In this document: positions 43,136-51,774 of the stretch, in pieces | Position numbering within the stretch: position 1 is the first letter of the stretch | How the letters are laid out: every line of letters begins with the position of its first letter | Source of the DNA: Alloyangia pacifica | GTDB taxonomy: Bacteria; Pseudomonadota; Alphaproteobacteria; Rhodobacterales; Rhodobacteraceae | DNA: 64,000 nt | Direction: 5' to 3' | NCBI RefSeq assembly: GCF_020524285.1 | Contig: NZ_JAIVKX010000011.1 | Coordinates: 184,761 to 248,760, forward strand | Position numbers and translations under genes: made by a program | The notes under the pieces: generated by a model | Told to the model about the DNA's origin: nothing | The model's input: the letters and a program-made list of their open reading frames with translations, nothing else | Databases searched by the model: none

Positions 43136-44235
43136 TGCGCCACCTCCACCACGGCGACGTCGCGGGAAAGCTCCGAGAGCCGCTCGCAGCCGTCCGCGGT
43201 CAGGTAGACGATGTCCTCGAGGCGCAGGCCGAAACGGTCAGGCAGGTAGATGCCGGGCTCGATCGAGAACACCATGCCCTCCTCGAGCACGGTCTGGCTC
43301 GAGGCGGTCATATAGGGCGGCTCGTGCACCTCGACGCCGAGCCCGTGGCCGGTGCGGTGCAGGAAGTACTCGCCATATCCCGCCGCGGCGATGTGGCCGC
43401 GGGCCGCATCGTCGATTTCATGCGCCCGGATGCCCGGGCGCGCGACCGCCATGGCGGCCTGCACCGCGCCCTCGACGATGGCGTGGATCTCGTCGTAGCC
43501 CTCGGGCGGCTCGCCCAGCACGGCCATCCGGGTGATGTCCGACGGCGCGCCGTTCAGCCGCGCGCCGATGTCGATGACGATGGCATCGCCGCGCTGGAGC
43601 ACCGTCTTGCCGGTCTGGTGGTGCGGGAAGGCGCCGTTGCCCCCTGCCCCGACGATGGTGAAGAGCGGGCCCGCACCGGCCTCGGCGAAGGTGTCGCGGA
43701 TCACCTGCGCCAGATCGTCCTCGGTCATGCCGGGCTTCAGCGCCGCGAAGGCGGCCTGCATGGCACGGTCGTCCAGCGCCGCGCTTTCCTTCAGCGCGGC
43801 GAGCTCGGCCGCATCCTTCTTCATCCGCAACCGGCCGATGGTGCTTTCGGTGAAGACATGCGCCGCACCGGGAAGCCGGTCGAGCAGGGTCAGCGCGAAG
43901 TCGGCGCGCATGCCCTCGTCGATCACCACCTGTTTCGCCGCAGTGCCGCCCACCGCCTCCAGCGTTTGCGTGAGGGCCTTGTCCGGTCCCTCGGCGTCGC
44001 TCCAGAGATGCATCGGCAGATCGCTGTGCTGGCTGGCGCTGTCGGCCTCGAGCGCGGGCATGACGAAGCCGATGCCGGTCTCGGTGATCAACAGCAGCAA
44101 CAGGCGCTCATCGCCATGCGGCTCGAAACCCAGAAGCCAGTGCATGTGCGGGCCCGGCCCCAGCGCGATCATGTCGTTGCCGGTCTCGCGCAGGCTGGCG
44201 CGCAGCGCCGCAAGGCGCTCGGTGACTTGTGCCAT
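43132..44235 (-). CDS. M24-family aminopeptidase/prolidase (Xaa-Pro type)
   Basis: This 367-residue pita-bread metallopeptidase has a creatinase-type N-terminal domain and all five metal ligands: Asp222 (VIDIGARL), Asp233 (PSDITRM), His297 (HRTGHGLG), Glu326 (FSIEPGIY) and Glu340 (RLEDIVYLT). Family members cleave Xaa-Pro or Xaa-Hyp bonds or related amides. ATG 44235 (MAQVTERLAALRASL) is preferred; the longer frame adds 34 arginine-rich residues without a ribosome-binding site. Downstream of HyuB, it may split the linear product made by HyuAB. It could release proline or hydroxyproline, for which there is a full pathway nearby. Confidence 0.92.
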   Translation of the reverse strand: MAQVTERLAALRASLRETGNDMIALGPGPHMHWLLGFEPHGDERLLLLLITETGIGFVMPALEADSASQHSDLPMHLWSDAEGPDKALTQTLEAVGGTAAKQVVIDEGMRADFALTLLDRLPGAAHVFTESTIGRLRMKKDAAELAALKESAALDDRAMQAAFAALKPGMTEDDLAQVIRDTFAEAGAGPLFTIVGAGGNGAFPHHQTGKTVLQRGDAIVIDIGARLNGAPSDITRMAVLGEPPEGYDEIHAIVEGAVQAAMAVARPGIRAHEIDDAARGHIAAAGYGEYFLHRTGHGLGVEVHEPPYMTASSQTVLEEGMVFSIEPGIYLPDRFGLRLEDIVYLTADGCERLSELSRDVAVVEVAQ

Positions 44236-44364
44236 CAGATGGTTCCTTTCCGCTCCGGCCCCGCGATGCTGCGCGTTCCGGAAGCTGTGTTCAGGGCGCC
44301 GGGGAGCGCGCCAAGCGATGCGCCCGGACATCCGCACCGACGTCGGCCCCGCGCGCGAAGGGTC

Positions 44365-46014
44365 TCAGCCGTCATAGCCGTACACGTCCTTCGCGTGCTC
44401 GGGCGTGAGCAGCCCGTCGAAGATATCCTCGGCGATCTTGGTCGCCGGACGCTCGCAGGGATCGCCCAGCCCGCCACCGTTGCCGGTGATCACCCGGATG
44501 ACGTCGCCGGGGCGCGTCTTGAGGCCGGAGACGAAGGCAAACTCCTGCGGCGCGCCCTCCTGCGGGATGAAGCGCACGTAGTTGGGACTGCCGTCCCTGC
44601 CGCCATCGAGCCCCCAGGCCGGGAAGCGCGACCGGGTGTAGCCGACGGTGACGTAACCGTCCTCGGCGCGGGTGCGGTAGTCGATCACCACGCCGCGCCC
44701 GCCGGTCTCGCGGCCCTCGCCGCCGGGTGCGCAGTTCAGCTCCATGCGGTCGATGATGACGCCGTTGCGGGCCTCGTTGATCTCGGCCGGGCAATTGTAG
44801 GTCTCGCCATGGAAGGCCGAGAAGATGGCGGAGTTCCCGTCCTTGCCCTGCGCCGCGCCCCAGCCGCCGACCTGCGGCTCGACGATAGTGTAGGGCCGGC
44901 CGGTGTCCGGGTGGATGCCGCCGATGAAGGTGCCGCAGACCGAACCGAAGTGACCCGCGCCCAGGTGCTCGGGCATGTGCGGCGCGAGGCAGCGCCACAT
45001 CAGGTCGTAGGCGCGCAGTTCGATCTCGTAGTAGAAGCCCATGGCCACCGGCTCCTGCGCATCGAAGACCGAGCCCTCGCGGGTCAGCAGCTCGATCGGG
45101 CGGAACGAGCCGCCGTTGGCCGGGCCGCGTGGGTCGGTCAGCGATTTCAGGATCATCTGCGCGCCGATCATCACCCCGTCGCGGCAGGAGTTGATCGGGC
45201 CCGCCACCTGGTCGGGGTTGTCGCGCAGATCGACGGTGAAGGTCTCGTCGGTGAGCGTGATCTTGACGTTGAAGACCGAGCCGTCGTCCTGCTCCTCGGT
45301 CAGCTCGAAGGTGCCCTTGGGCAGCGCCTTCAGCCCCTTGAGCGAGACCGCCTCGCCGAAGTCCATGAAATCCACCAGCGCCGCCTCGAAGACGTCGGCC
45401 CCGTATTTCGCCGCGATCTCCTCGATGCGGCGGGCGCCGACGCGGGCCGAGGAAATGGCCGCCCAGACGTCGCCTTCCAGAACCTCCGGCATGCGCGAGT
45501 TGAGACGGATGATATCGAAGACCGAGGCGATCGGCTTGCCCGCGTCGATGATCCGGATCGGCGGCAGTCGCAGCCCCTCCTGGAAGATCTCCTTGGCCTC
45601 GCCGGTGAGCGATCCCGGCGCCATGCCGCCGACATCGGAGTTGTGCGCGATGTTCGCGGTCCAGGCGACGAGCTTGCCAGAGGCAAACACCGGCATCGCC
45701 ACGATGATGTCGTTGAGGTGGGTGACGCCGCCGTGGAACGGGTCGTTCACCGCAAAGACGTCGCCCGGGGCAACCTCGCCGGCAAACTTGGCGGCGATCA
45801 TCTTCACCGCCTTGTCGAGCACGCCGACGAAGGCGGGAATGCCCGCGCCCGACGAGGCCAGCTCGCCGCCGGCGTCGGTGATGCCGGTGCCCATGTCGAG
45901 CACCTCGTAGATGATCGAGCTCATCGCGGTCTTCTGCATGGCGACGAACATCTCGTCGGCCACCGCCTGCAGGGAGTTTTGGATGATCTCGTTGGTGATC
46001 GGATCGTTCGCCAT
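44365..46014 (-). CDS. HyuB-type hydantoinase/oxoprolinase subunit (pair at 46 kb)
   Basis: This 549-residue HyuB subunit is encoded by a gene starting at ATG 46014 (MANDPITNEIIQNSLQ), which overlaps the HyuA stop. The NDP loop is intact (NDPFHGGVTHLND, about residues 90-102), as is the C-terminal GNGGGLGDPCERP motif. It is closely similar to the HyuB at 61.4 kb in these regions, which suggests a duplication. It acts with HyuA and perhaps the GAF protein encoded in the same unit. Confidence 0.93.
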   Translation of the reverse strand: MANDPITNEIIQNSLQAVADEMFVAMQKTAMSSIIYEVLDMGTGITDAGGELASSGAGIPAFVGVLDKAVKMIAAKFAGEVAPGDVFAVNDPFHGGVTHLNDIIVAMPVFASGKLVAWTANIAHNSDVGGMAPGSLTGEAKEIFQEGLRLPPIRIIDAGKPIASVFDIIRLNSRMPEVLEGDVWAAISSARVGARRIEEIAAKYGADVFEAALVDFMDFGEAVSLKGLKALPKGTFELTEEQDDGSVFNVKITLTDETFTVDLRDNPDQVAGPINSCRDGVMIGAQMILKSLTDPRGPANGGSFRPIELLTREGSVFDAQEPVAMGFYYEIELRAYDLMWRCLAPHMPEHLGAGHFGSVCGTFIGGIHPDTGRPYTIVEPQVGGWGAAQGKDGNSAIFSAFHGETYNCPAEINEARNGVIIDRMELNCAPGGEGRETGGRGVVIDYRTRAEDGYVTVGYTRSRFPAWGLDGGRDGSPNYVRFIPQEGAPQEFAFVSGLKTRPGDVIRVITGNGGGLGDPCERPATKIAEDIFDGLLTPEHAKDVYGYDG

Positions 46015-48095
46015 CACGCGACCTCCGCCGTCTTGAGGATGATGTGCAGGTTGCCCCAGCGATCCATTTCGACCCGGTTGCCCGGGTGAATGACGATGGT
46101 CGTGCCCGGGTCCTCGATCACCGCGGGACCGGCGAAGCTCATGCCCGGGCGGATCTTCTCGCCGTCGTAGATATCCGCCTCGTGGATGCCCTCGACCGCG
46201 TAGTCGACCTTGCGCCGCCCCTTCATGGCGTCGCTGGCAGGCGCGTCCCCCAGGGGCTGCTCGACCGGCGTGAGCTTGCCCACCTCGGCAGAGGCGATGA
46301 CGTGCAGCCCGACCATCTCGACCGGGGCGGCCAGGCGGTAGGTGTATTCCTTCTGGTAGGCGGCGTGGAAATCCTCGGTGATCTGCGCCAGCGCAGCCTC
46401 GGTCACGGCCCCCTCGATCGGCACCTCGACCGTATGCTCCTGGTTCTGGTAGCGGAACTTGCCGAAGCGCTTGAACTGCACCTTGCCGGGCGAGACATTC
46501 TCGGCCTCGAACTGCGCCGTCGCCTGCGCCTCGACGGCGGCGAACTGCGCCTCGATGCCCGCGGATGCGCCCGGTGCGAGATCGGCCAGCGCGGTCAGGA
46601 AATAGTCGCGGCGCAGGTCCGACATCATCATGCCCCAGGCCGAGAACACCGAGGCGCCGGTGGGAATCACCACCTTCTTCACGCCCAGTTCCTGCCCCAG
46701 CGCCACCGCGTGCATCGCACCGCCGCCGCCAAAGGCCACCAGCACGAAGTCACGCGGGTCGTGGCCGCGGTTGAGCGAGACCAGCTTGAGCGCGTTGACC
46801 ATGTTGTTGTTGGCGATCCGCACGATGCCGCGCGCCGCCTCGTCGCGGTCGATGCCGAGCGCATCGGCGACCTTCTGCAGCGCCGCTCCTGCCGCCTCCA
46901 TGTCAGCCTCGACCGCGCCGCCGCAGAAATAGTCGCGGTTGATCCGGCCGAGCCAGAGATTGGCATCCGTCGTGGTGGCGTCCCTGCCGCCGCGCCCATA
47001 GGCCGCCGGTCCGGGCGAGGCGCCCGCCGACTGCGGCCCGACGTGCAGCTTGCTGAAATCGTCGACCCAGGCTATCGAGCCGCCGCCATTGCCGATCTCG
47101 ACGAGGTCGACCACCGGCACCATGATCGGGTAGCCCGCCGAGGTCCGGTCGCGCTCGATCCAGTAGTCGGTCATGATGGTGACCTCACCATCCTTGATCA
47201 GCGAGCATTTCGCCGTGGTGCCGCCGATGTCCAGCGCCAGCACGTCCGGCGCGCCGATCAGCTTGCCCAGTTCGGCCGCGCCCCAGAAGCCCGAGGCCGG
47301 GCCGGATTCGACCATGGTGATCGGGATGCGTGCCGTCGCCTCGAGGCTGTCGACGCCGCAATTGGACTGCATCACATAGAGCTGCCCGTCGAACCCGTCC
47401 TCGGCGAGGCCGCTCTCCAGTCGCCGCAGGTAGCGCTCCGCCACCGGCTGCACGTAGGCCGAGAGCACCGCGGAGTTCGAGCGTTCGTATTCCCGCCATT
47501 CGCGGCTGATCTGGTGGGAGCCCACCGCCGAGACGTCGGGCCAAAGCCTGCGCAGCTCCGCCAGGACCGCCTCTTCATGCGCAGGGTTGGCATAGGAATG
47601 CAGCAGCGAGACCGCCACGGCCTCGACCCCCTCGGCCTGGAAATCGGCAACGATCCCGGCAAGGCCGGAGAGATCCAGCGCCGCGGTTTCCTCTCCCCTG
47701 TAGTTCATCCGGCCCGGCACCTCGCGGCGCAGCGCCCGGCGGACGAAGGGCTTGGGCTTCTCGTAGTCCAGGTTGAAAAAATCGGGCCGGTTGCCGCGGG
47801 CGATCTCCAGCGTGTCGCGGAACCCCAGCGTGGTGATCAGCCCGACCTTCACGCCCTTGCGCTCGGTCAGCGCGTTGATCACCACCGTGGTGCCATGCGC
47901 CATGAAGTCGATGTCGCCTGCCGCGACACCGCCCTTCTCGAGCACGTTCAGCACCCCCTGCTCAAAGTTCGGCGGGGTGGTGTCCGACTTGGCAGTGGTG
48001 ACGCGGGACTCGCCGGTCACGCTGTCGGTCTCGAAACAGACCAGATCGGTGAAGGTGCCGCCGACGTCGGTGGCGACGCGGATCGTTTTGGTCAT
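46014..48095 (-). CDS. HyuA-type hydantoinase/oxoprolinase subunit (pair at 46 kb)
   Basis: This 693-residue ATP-binding subunit has TDVGGTFTDLVCFETD near residue 8, HGTTVVINALTERKG around residue 68, GFRDTLEIARGNRPDFFNLDY, LDIGGTTAKCSLI in the middle, and FSAWGMMMSDLRRDYF further on. It matches the HyuA at 59.3 kb over long identical blocks (e.g. YWIERDR, VPVVDLVEIGNGGGSIAWVDDF), so the two are recent paralogues. ATGA overlap couples it to the GAF gene upstream. Confidence 0.94.
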   Translation of the reverse strand: MTKTIRVATDVGGTFTDLVCFETDSVTGESRVTTAKSDTTPPNFEQGVLNVLEKGGVAAGDIDFMAHGTTVVINALTERKGVKVGLITTLGFRDTLEIARGNRPDFFNLDYEKPKPFVRRALRREVPGRMNYRGEETAALDLSGLAGIVADFQAEGVEAVAVSLLHSYANPAHEEAVLAELRRLWPDVSAVGSHQISREWREYERSNSAVLSAYVQPVAERYLRRLESGLAEDGFDGQLYVMQSNCGVDSLEATARIPITMVESGPASGFWGAAELGKLIGAPDVLALDIGGTTAKCSLIKDGEVTIMTDYWIERDRTSAGYPIMVPVVDLVEIGNGGGSIAWVDDFSKLHVGPQSAGASPGPAAYGRGGRDATTTDANLWLGRINRDYFCGGAVEADMEAAGAALQKVADALGIDRDEAARGIVRIANNNMVNALKLVSLNRGHDPRDFVLVAFGGGGAMHAVALGQELGVKKVVIPTGASVFSAWGMMMSDLRRDYFLTALADLAPGASAGIEAQFAAVEAQATAQFEAENVSPGKVQFKRFGKFRYQNQEHTVEVPIEGAVTEAALAQITEDFHAAYQKEYTYRLAAPVEMVGLHVIASAEVGKLTPVEQPLGDAPASDAMKGRRKVDYAVEGIHEADIYDGEKIRPGMSFAGPAVIEDPGTTIVIHPGNRVEMDRWGNLHIILKTAEVA

Positions 48096-48598
48096 TGCAC
48101 GGGCTCCTCGCTGAGCCGTCCGACCTCGCTCAGACGCAGCAGGCAGAGCGCGCCGGGCGCCACCAGCCGCGCCGCATGGGCGACGCGCTCAGGCGTGTAG
48201 TGGCCCGCGACGTCAAGGCAGTTCAGCGTGCCGAGCACCCTGCCGCCGTAGACGATCGGCAGGTTGAGGCAGCTCTCGCAACCGAGGCTCTGGATCAGCT
48301 CGTGGTCGGCGAAATGCCCGGCGATCTCTTCGATGCTGTTGGCGACGAAAGGCTTCTGCTGACCCAGCACCAGGTCGGCCCAGTCACTCTCCGGCAGCGG
48401 CTTGGTGCCCTGCGGCGGGTAGGCCTCCGGCATCGACGACCAGATGCGGGTCGACAGGCGGGTATCCTGATCGAAGGTCATCACCGTGAAGAGCGGCGCG
48501 CCGATCTCGTGATCGGTGAGCTGCCAGAGCGCCTCGAAGGCTGGCTCGAGATCACCGGGCGCAGCGATGGCGGTCGCGAATTCGATCCATTCAGTCAT
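48092..48598 (-). CDS. GAF-domain protein coupled to HyuA (46-kb unit)
   Basis: This 168-residue stand-alone GAF domain has no kinase, cyclase or DNA-binding part. The core is VANSIEEIAGHFADHELIQSLGCESCLNLP, then YGGRVLGTLNCLDVAGHYTPER. The same pattern (ES-x2-NLP, GRV-x-GT-x-N, GH-x-TP-x-RV) is in the GAF protein at 55 kb. With ATGA overlaps to both the XRE gene and HyuA, it is made with the enzyme; it may be a ligand-sensing or structural third subunit. Function unknown. Confidence 0.85.
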   Translation of the reverse strand: MTEWIEFATAIAAPGDLEPAFEALWQLTDHEIGAPLFTVMTFDQDTRLSTRIWSSMPEAYPPQGTKPLPESDWADLVLGQQKPFVANSIEEIAGHFADHELIQSLGCESCLNLPIVYGGRVLGTLNCLDVAGHYTPERVAHAARLVAPGALCLLRLSEVGRLSEEPVQ

Positions 48599-49245
48599 GT
48601 TTCTGGGTCTTTCTGGAAAGGCTGATGCCCGGCGTGAACACCGAGCGCGTCGTCGGAAATCTGGTCGCCGAAAACGTCCATGGTGCAGACGTGCAGCATG
48701 ACCGCGGGCTCGGGGGTGTGGTTCCAGGTGGCGTGCCTGCGGCGCGACGAGAAATGCAGCGTGTCACCCTCGGCCAGCACCACCGCACGGCCATCGAGCT
48801 CCACTGTGATGCTGCCGCGGAGCATGAAGAACATCTCCTCGCCCTCGTGGCTCTGCGGCTCGACACGGACACCGGGCGGCTCGTGGATCAGCACACCGGT
48901 GAGGGTCGAGCCCGGGAAGGTGGTGGTGATCCGCTCGTAGGAATGCGTGCCCGTGTCGCTGGGCCGGAGCTGATGCCGCCGCCGCGACAGGGTGCGCGTC
49001 GCCTCGGGCACTGCGGAAAGCTCCGGCAGGATGTCCGAGACCGAAACACCCAGCTCCTTGGTGATCGCCGTCAGCGATGTGAGCGAGGGCTCGCAGACGC
49101 CGCGCTCGACCTGCGAGATGAAGCCGATGGACAGGCCGGTGCCCTCGGCGACCGCGCGCAGCGGCACCTTCAGGGCCTTCCGGCGGGCCCGAAGTCTATC
49201 CCCAACGGTCAGGAAAGATGCGGCTTTCTGAACGGGCTTGGTCAC
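48595..49245 (-). CDS. XRE-cupin transcriptional regulator (46-kb unit)
   Basis: This 216-residue regulator has an N-terminal XRE helix-turn-helix (LRARRKALKVPLRAVAEGTGLSIGF, about residues 18-42) and a C-terminal cupin (SHEGEEMFFMLRGSITVELDG, about residues 130-151). It is first in the GAF-HyuA-HyuB-peptidase-oxidoreductase unit and probably autoregulates it. Two candidate sites precede it: TTGAAG-N5-CTTCAA at 49263-49279 and the GntR-type palindrome at 49322-49333. Confidence 0.92.
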   Translation of the reverse strand: MTKPVQKAASFLTVGDRLRARRKALKVPLRAVAEGTGLSIGFISQVERGVCEPSLTSLTAITKELGVSVSDILPELSAVPEATRTLSRRRHQLRPSDTGTHSYERITTTFPGSTLTGVLIHEPPGVRVEPQSHEGEEMFFMLRGSITVELDGRAVVLAEGDTLHFSSRRRHATWNHTPEPAVMLHVCTMDVFGDQISDDALGVHAGHQPFQKDPET

Positions 49246-49262
49246 GGATCGGCCTTCAGTTT

Positions 49263-49279
49263 TTGAAGCGTGACTTCAA
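49263..49279. promoter_or_regulatory. Candidate XRE operator TTGAAG-N5-CTTCAA
   Basis: A perfect 6-bp inverted repeat with a 5-bp spacer lies 18-34 bp before the XRE start. Its position suits autoregulation by the XRE-cupin protein. I saw no second copy. Confidence 0.5.
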
Positions 49280-49321
49280 TTCACGGCAGCCCGGCGGAAA
49301 GCGCAAGTCTAAGGTATCTTA

Positions 49322-49333
49322 TTTGTCGACAAA
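49322..49333. promoter_or_regulatory. GntR-type operator TTTGTCGACAAA
   Basis: This perfect 12-bp palindrome lies about 77 bp before the XRE-GAF-HyuA-HyuB unit in an AT-rich segment. An identical copy is at 53701-53712, beside the GntR gene, and a one-mismatch copy is at 52816-52827. It is most simply a binding site of that GntR protein. Confidence 0.75.
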
Positions 49334-49495
49334 AAAAATACGTGCACGATTTTTGATCGAAGGCGGTGCTTTTTCCCGTCCCTCCTCGCGTGCAGTGCAA
49401 TCATAGGAAGAGCGGCGCTGCCTTGATCGACACGGTCGAAACGTCGGCCGGCACACCCGCCGACTCAGCGCACCCAGCGCGCAGCCGGAGGCGGT

Positions 49496-50755
49496 TCACC
49501 TTTCGGCGAAGCGCGTCGGGCGGAAGGCGGTCAGCGAGATCTCGGGGGTTTCGCCGGCCAGCAGCGCGCGCACCAGTTCCGCGGTGCCCGCCGATTGCGT
49601 CAGGCCGAGATGCCCGTGCCCGAAGGCATAGATCACCCGTTCGGACCGCGGCGAGCGTCCGATCACCGGCAGGCTGTCGGGCAGCGAGGGGCGGAACCCC
49701 ATCCACTGCGTGCCGCCCTCGGGTTCGAAATCCTGCAGGAAGCTCTTCGCTTTCTGCACGAGGATCTCGGAGCGCCGGTAGTTCGGCGGCGTCTTCAGCC
49801 CTCCGAGCTCCACCGCGCCGCCGACCCGGAGTCCCTCGCCGATCCGGCTCACCACGAAGCCGTGGTTGGTGAAGGTCAGGTGGGTCCGCAGGTCGAACGC
49901 CGCGGTCGGGAAGGTGGTGTTGTAGCCGCGTTCGGTCTCCAGCGGGATCCGGTCGCCGAGGGTGCGGGCCAGGTGGTGCGACCAGGCGCCCGCGGCGACC
50001 ACGACCTGCCCGGCCCGCAGGGTGCCCTGCCCGGTGTCGATCTCGACTCCACCCTCGATCGCCCGCAGGCCACGGATCTCGGCGGTCTCGATGCGCGCGC
50101 CGGCGGCGACCGCCTGCTGCGCCAAGTACGTCGTCCAGACCTCGGGATCGACGGTGTTCATCCAGGCCGGGGTGAACCCCGCGTGGGTGAAGCGCGGCGC
50201 GACGCCGGGCTGGATCTCGGCGATCGCAGCCGGGCTCTCCAGCAGGTCGAAGGCAACGCCATGCGCGCGGCGCAGCTCCCAAGCGGGCAGGCTGGCCTCG
50301 AATTCCGCGCGCCCCTCGTAGAGTTGAAGCTGCCCCTCGCGACGCATCAGCGCCTCGCCCGAGACATCCGCGATCAACCGTTCGAGGGCGGCGCGGGACA
50401 GGGTCATCAGCTCGGCCTGTGCCCGGATCGCGGCGGCGTGCCGGTCCGGCCGTGTCGCCCGCCAGAAATGCAGCATCCAAGGCGCGATCTTCAGCGCGTA
50501 GGAGGGCGGCACCGACAGCGGCCCGAGCGGATCGAGCAGCCAGCGCGGCGCCTTGCGCATGATCCCCGGCGCCGCCAGCGGCTCGATGTCGGTATAGGCA
50601 AAGGCCCCGGCATTGCCGCGCGAGGTCTCCGCCGCCACGCCCTTGCGGTCCAGCAGGCGGACGCGGTGGCCCGCTCGGGACAGGGCAAGCGCGCTCGCAA
50701 CGCCGATGATCCCCGCGCCGATGACGACGATTTCCTCTGTGCCGGACTGGTTCAT
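49496..50755 (-). CDS. FAD-dependent D-amino-acid/D-hydroxyproline dehydrogenase-like
   Basis: This 419-residue flavoprotein of the DadA/DAO group has the N-terminal FAD loop VVIGAGIIGVASALALSRAG (Gly13-Gly18 core) and a C-terminal PVIGRSPRSERVIYAFGHGHLGLTQSAGTAELV segment that closes the FAD site. In hydroxyproline catabolism the D-isomer made by the epimerase is oxidised to pyrroline-4-hydroxy-2-carboxylate by such an enzyme. Being directly downstream of the epimerase and deaminase-like genes supports this role; a general D-amino-acid dehydrogenase cannot be excluded. Confidence 0.88.
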   Translation of the reverse strand: MNQSGTEEIVVIGAGIIGVASALALSRAGHRVRLLDRKGVAAETSRGNAGAFAYTDIEPLAAPGIMRKAPRWLLDPLGPLSVPPSYALKIAPWMLHFWRATRPDRHAAAIRAQAELMTLSRAALERLIADVSGEALMRREGQLQLYEGRAEFEASLPAWELRRAHGVAFDLLESPAAIAEIQPGVAPRFTHAGFTPAWMNTVDPEVWTTYLAQQAVAAGARIETAEIRGLRAIEGGVEIDTGQGTLRAGQVVVAAGAWSHHLARTLGDRIPLETERGYNTTFPTAAFDLRTHLTFTNHGFVVSRIGEGLRVGGAVELGGLKTPPNYRRSEILVQKAKSFLQDFEPEGGTQWMGFRPSLPDSLPVIGRSPRSERVIYAFGHGHLGLTQSAGTAELVRALLAGETPEISLTAFRPTRFAER

Positions 50756-50815
50756 GCTCGAATGCGCCGTGAAGGGATGCGTGGTCCCGGCGGAGCCTGC
50801 CGCCGGGCGGAGTGA

Positions 50816-51748
50816 TCAGAGCGAGATGCCATCCCGGAAGGGATCGCCCTCGGCAAACAGCAGACGGCTTTCGGCCATCACGTAGGCCTGCCCGGTGATC
50901 GAGGGGATCACCCCGCCGTTCGGACCCTTGCGCCAGGACAGCCGGTAGGAGGAGCCGATGACGCTTTCCTGCACGATCTCCTCGCCCGCGGCAAGCTGCC
51001 CCGAGGCCGCAAGGCAGGCCAGCCGCGCCGAACTGCCGGTGCCGCAGGGCGAGCGGTCGTAGGCATCGTCCGGGCAGAGCACGAAGTTGCGACTGTGTAC
51101 CCCGGGGGTCTCGCTCGGGCCGTAGAAGATCACGTGATCCACCGGCTCGCCCGTCTCGCCACCGATCCCCGCCGCGTGCAGCGCCCTGCGCGTGGCCACG
51201 GTGACATCGGTGAGCTGGCGGATGTTGCCGGTGGCCACCGGGATCGGGCTGGGATCGACCAGGAAGAACCAGTTGCCGCCATAGGCGACCTGCCCGCTCA
51301 CCGTGCCGATGCCCTCCACCTCGACCGAGGCCTGCGCCAGAACCTGCCGGCTTTCGACATTGGTCACCGTGACCGTATTGGCGTCATGCACCTCGACGGT
51401 GACCACGCCCGCCGGTGTCTCGATCTTGTGCGTGCCGGGGCCGATCCGCCCCATGTGCACCAGCGTGGCGGCAAGGCCGATGGTGCCGTGCCCGCACATG
51501 CCGAGCACCGCGGCGGCGTCGAAATAGATAACCCCGGTCACGCAGTCGGGATCGACCGGCTCGACCAGGAGGGCGGCCACCATGGCGACCTGCCCCCGCG
51601 GCTCGAGCATGATCGCCCGGTAGGCGTCGCGGTACTTCGTGGCCAGCAGATGCGCCCGTTCGGCGAGCGGCCCGGACCCCAGGTCCGGCCCGCCGTCGAG
51701 GATCACCCGCGTCGGCTCTCCGCCGGTGTGGCTGTCGATCACATGCAT
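50816..51748 (-). CDS. 4-hydroxyproline 2-epimerase (proline racemase family)
   Basis: This 310-residue enzyme of the proline racemase family has both catalytic cysteines: Cys85 (MCGHGTIG) and Cys235 (DRSPCGTGSS). Its neighbours, rather than any single residue, point to epimerisation of trans-4-hydroxy-L-proline to cis-4-hydroxy-D-proline. ATG 51748 (MHVIDSHTGG) is chosen because AGGAGG lies 5 bp upstream; a GTG at 51778 would add ten residues but lacks that support. It is 26 bp after the deaminase-like gene. Confidence 0.92.
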   Translation of the reverse strand: MHVIDSHTGGEPTRVILDGGPDLGSGPLAERAHLLATKYRDAYRAIMLEPRGQVAMVAALLVEPVDPDCVTGVIYFDAAAVLGMCGHGTIGLAATLVHMGRIGPGTHKIETPAGVVTVEVHDANTVTVTNVESRQVLAQASVEVEGIGTVSGQVAYGGNWFFLVDPSPIPVATGNIRQLTDVTVATRRALHAAGIGGETGEPVDHVIFYGPSETPGVHSRNFVLCPDDAYDRSPCGTGSSARLACLAASGQLAAGEEIVQESVIGSSYRLSWRKGPNGGVIPSITGQAYVMAESRLLFAEGDPFRDGISL

Positions 51749-51774
51749 GCTGCCCTCCTCGGCCCGCGCCGCGC

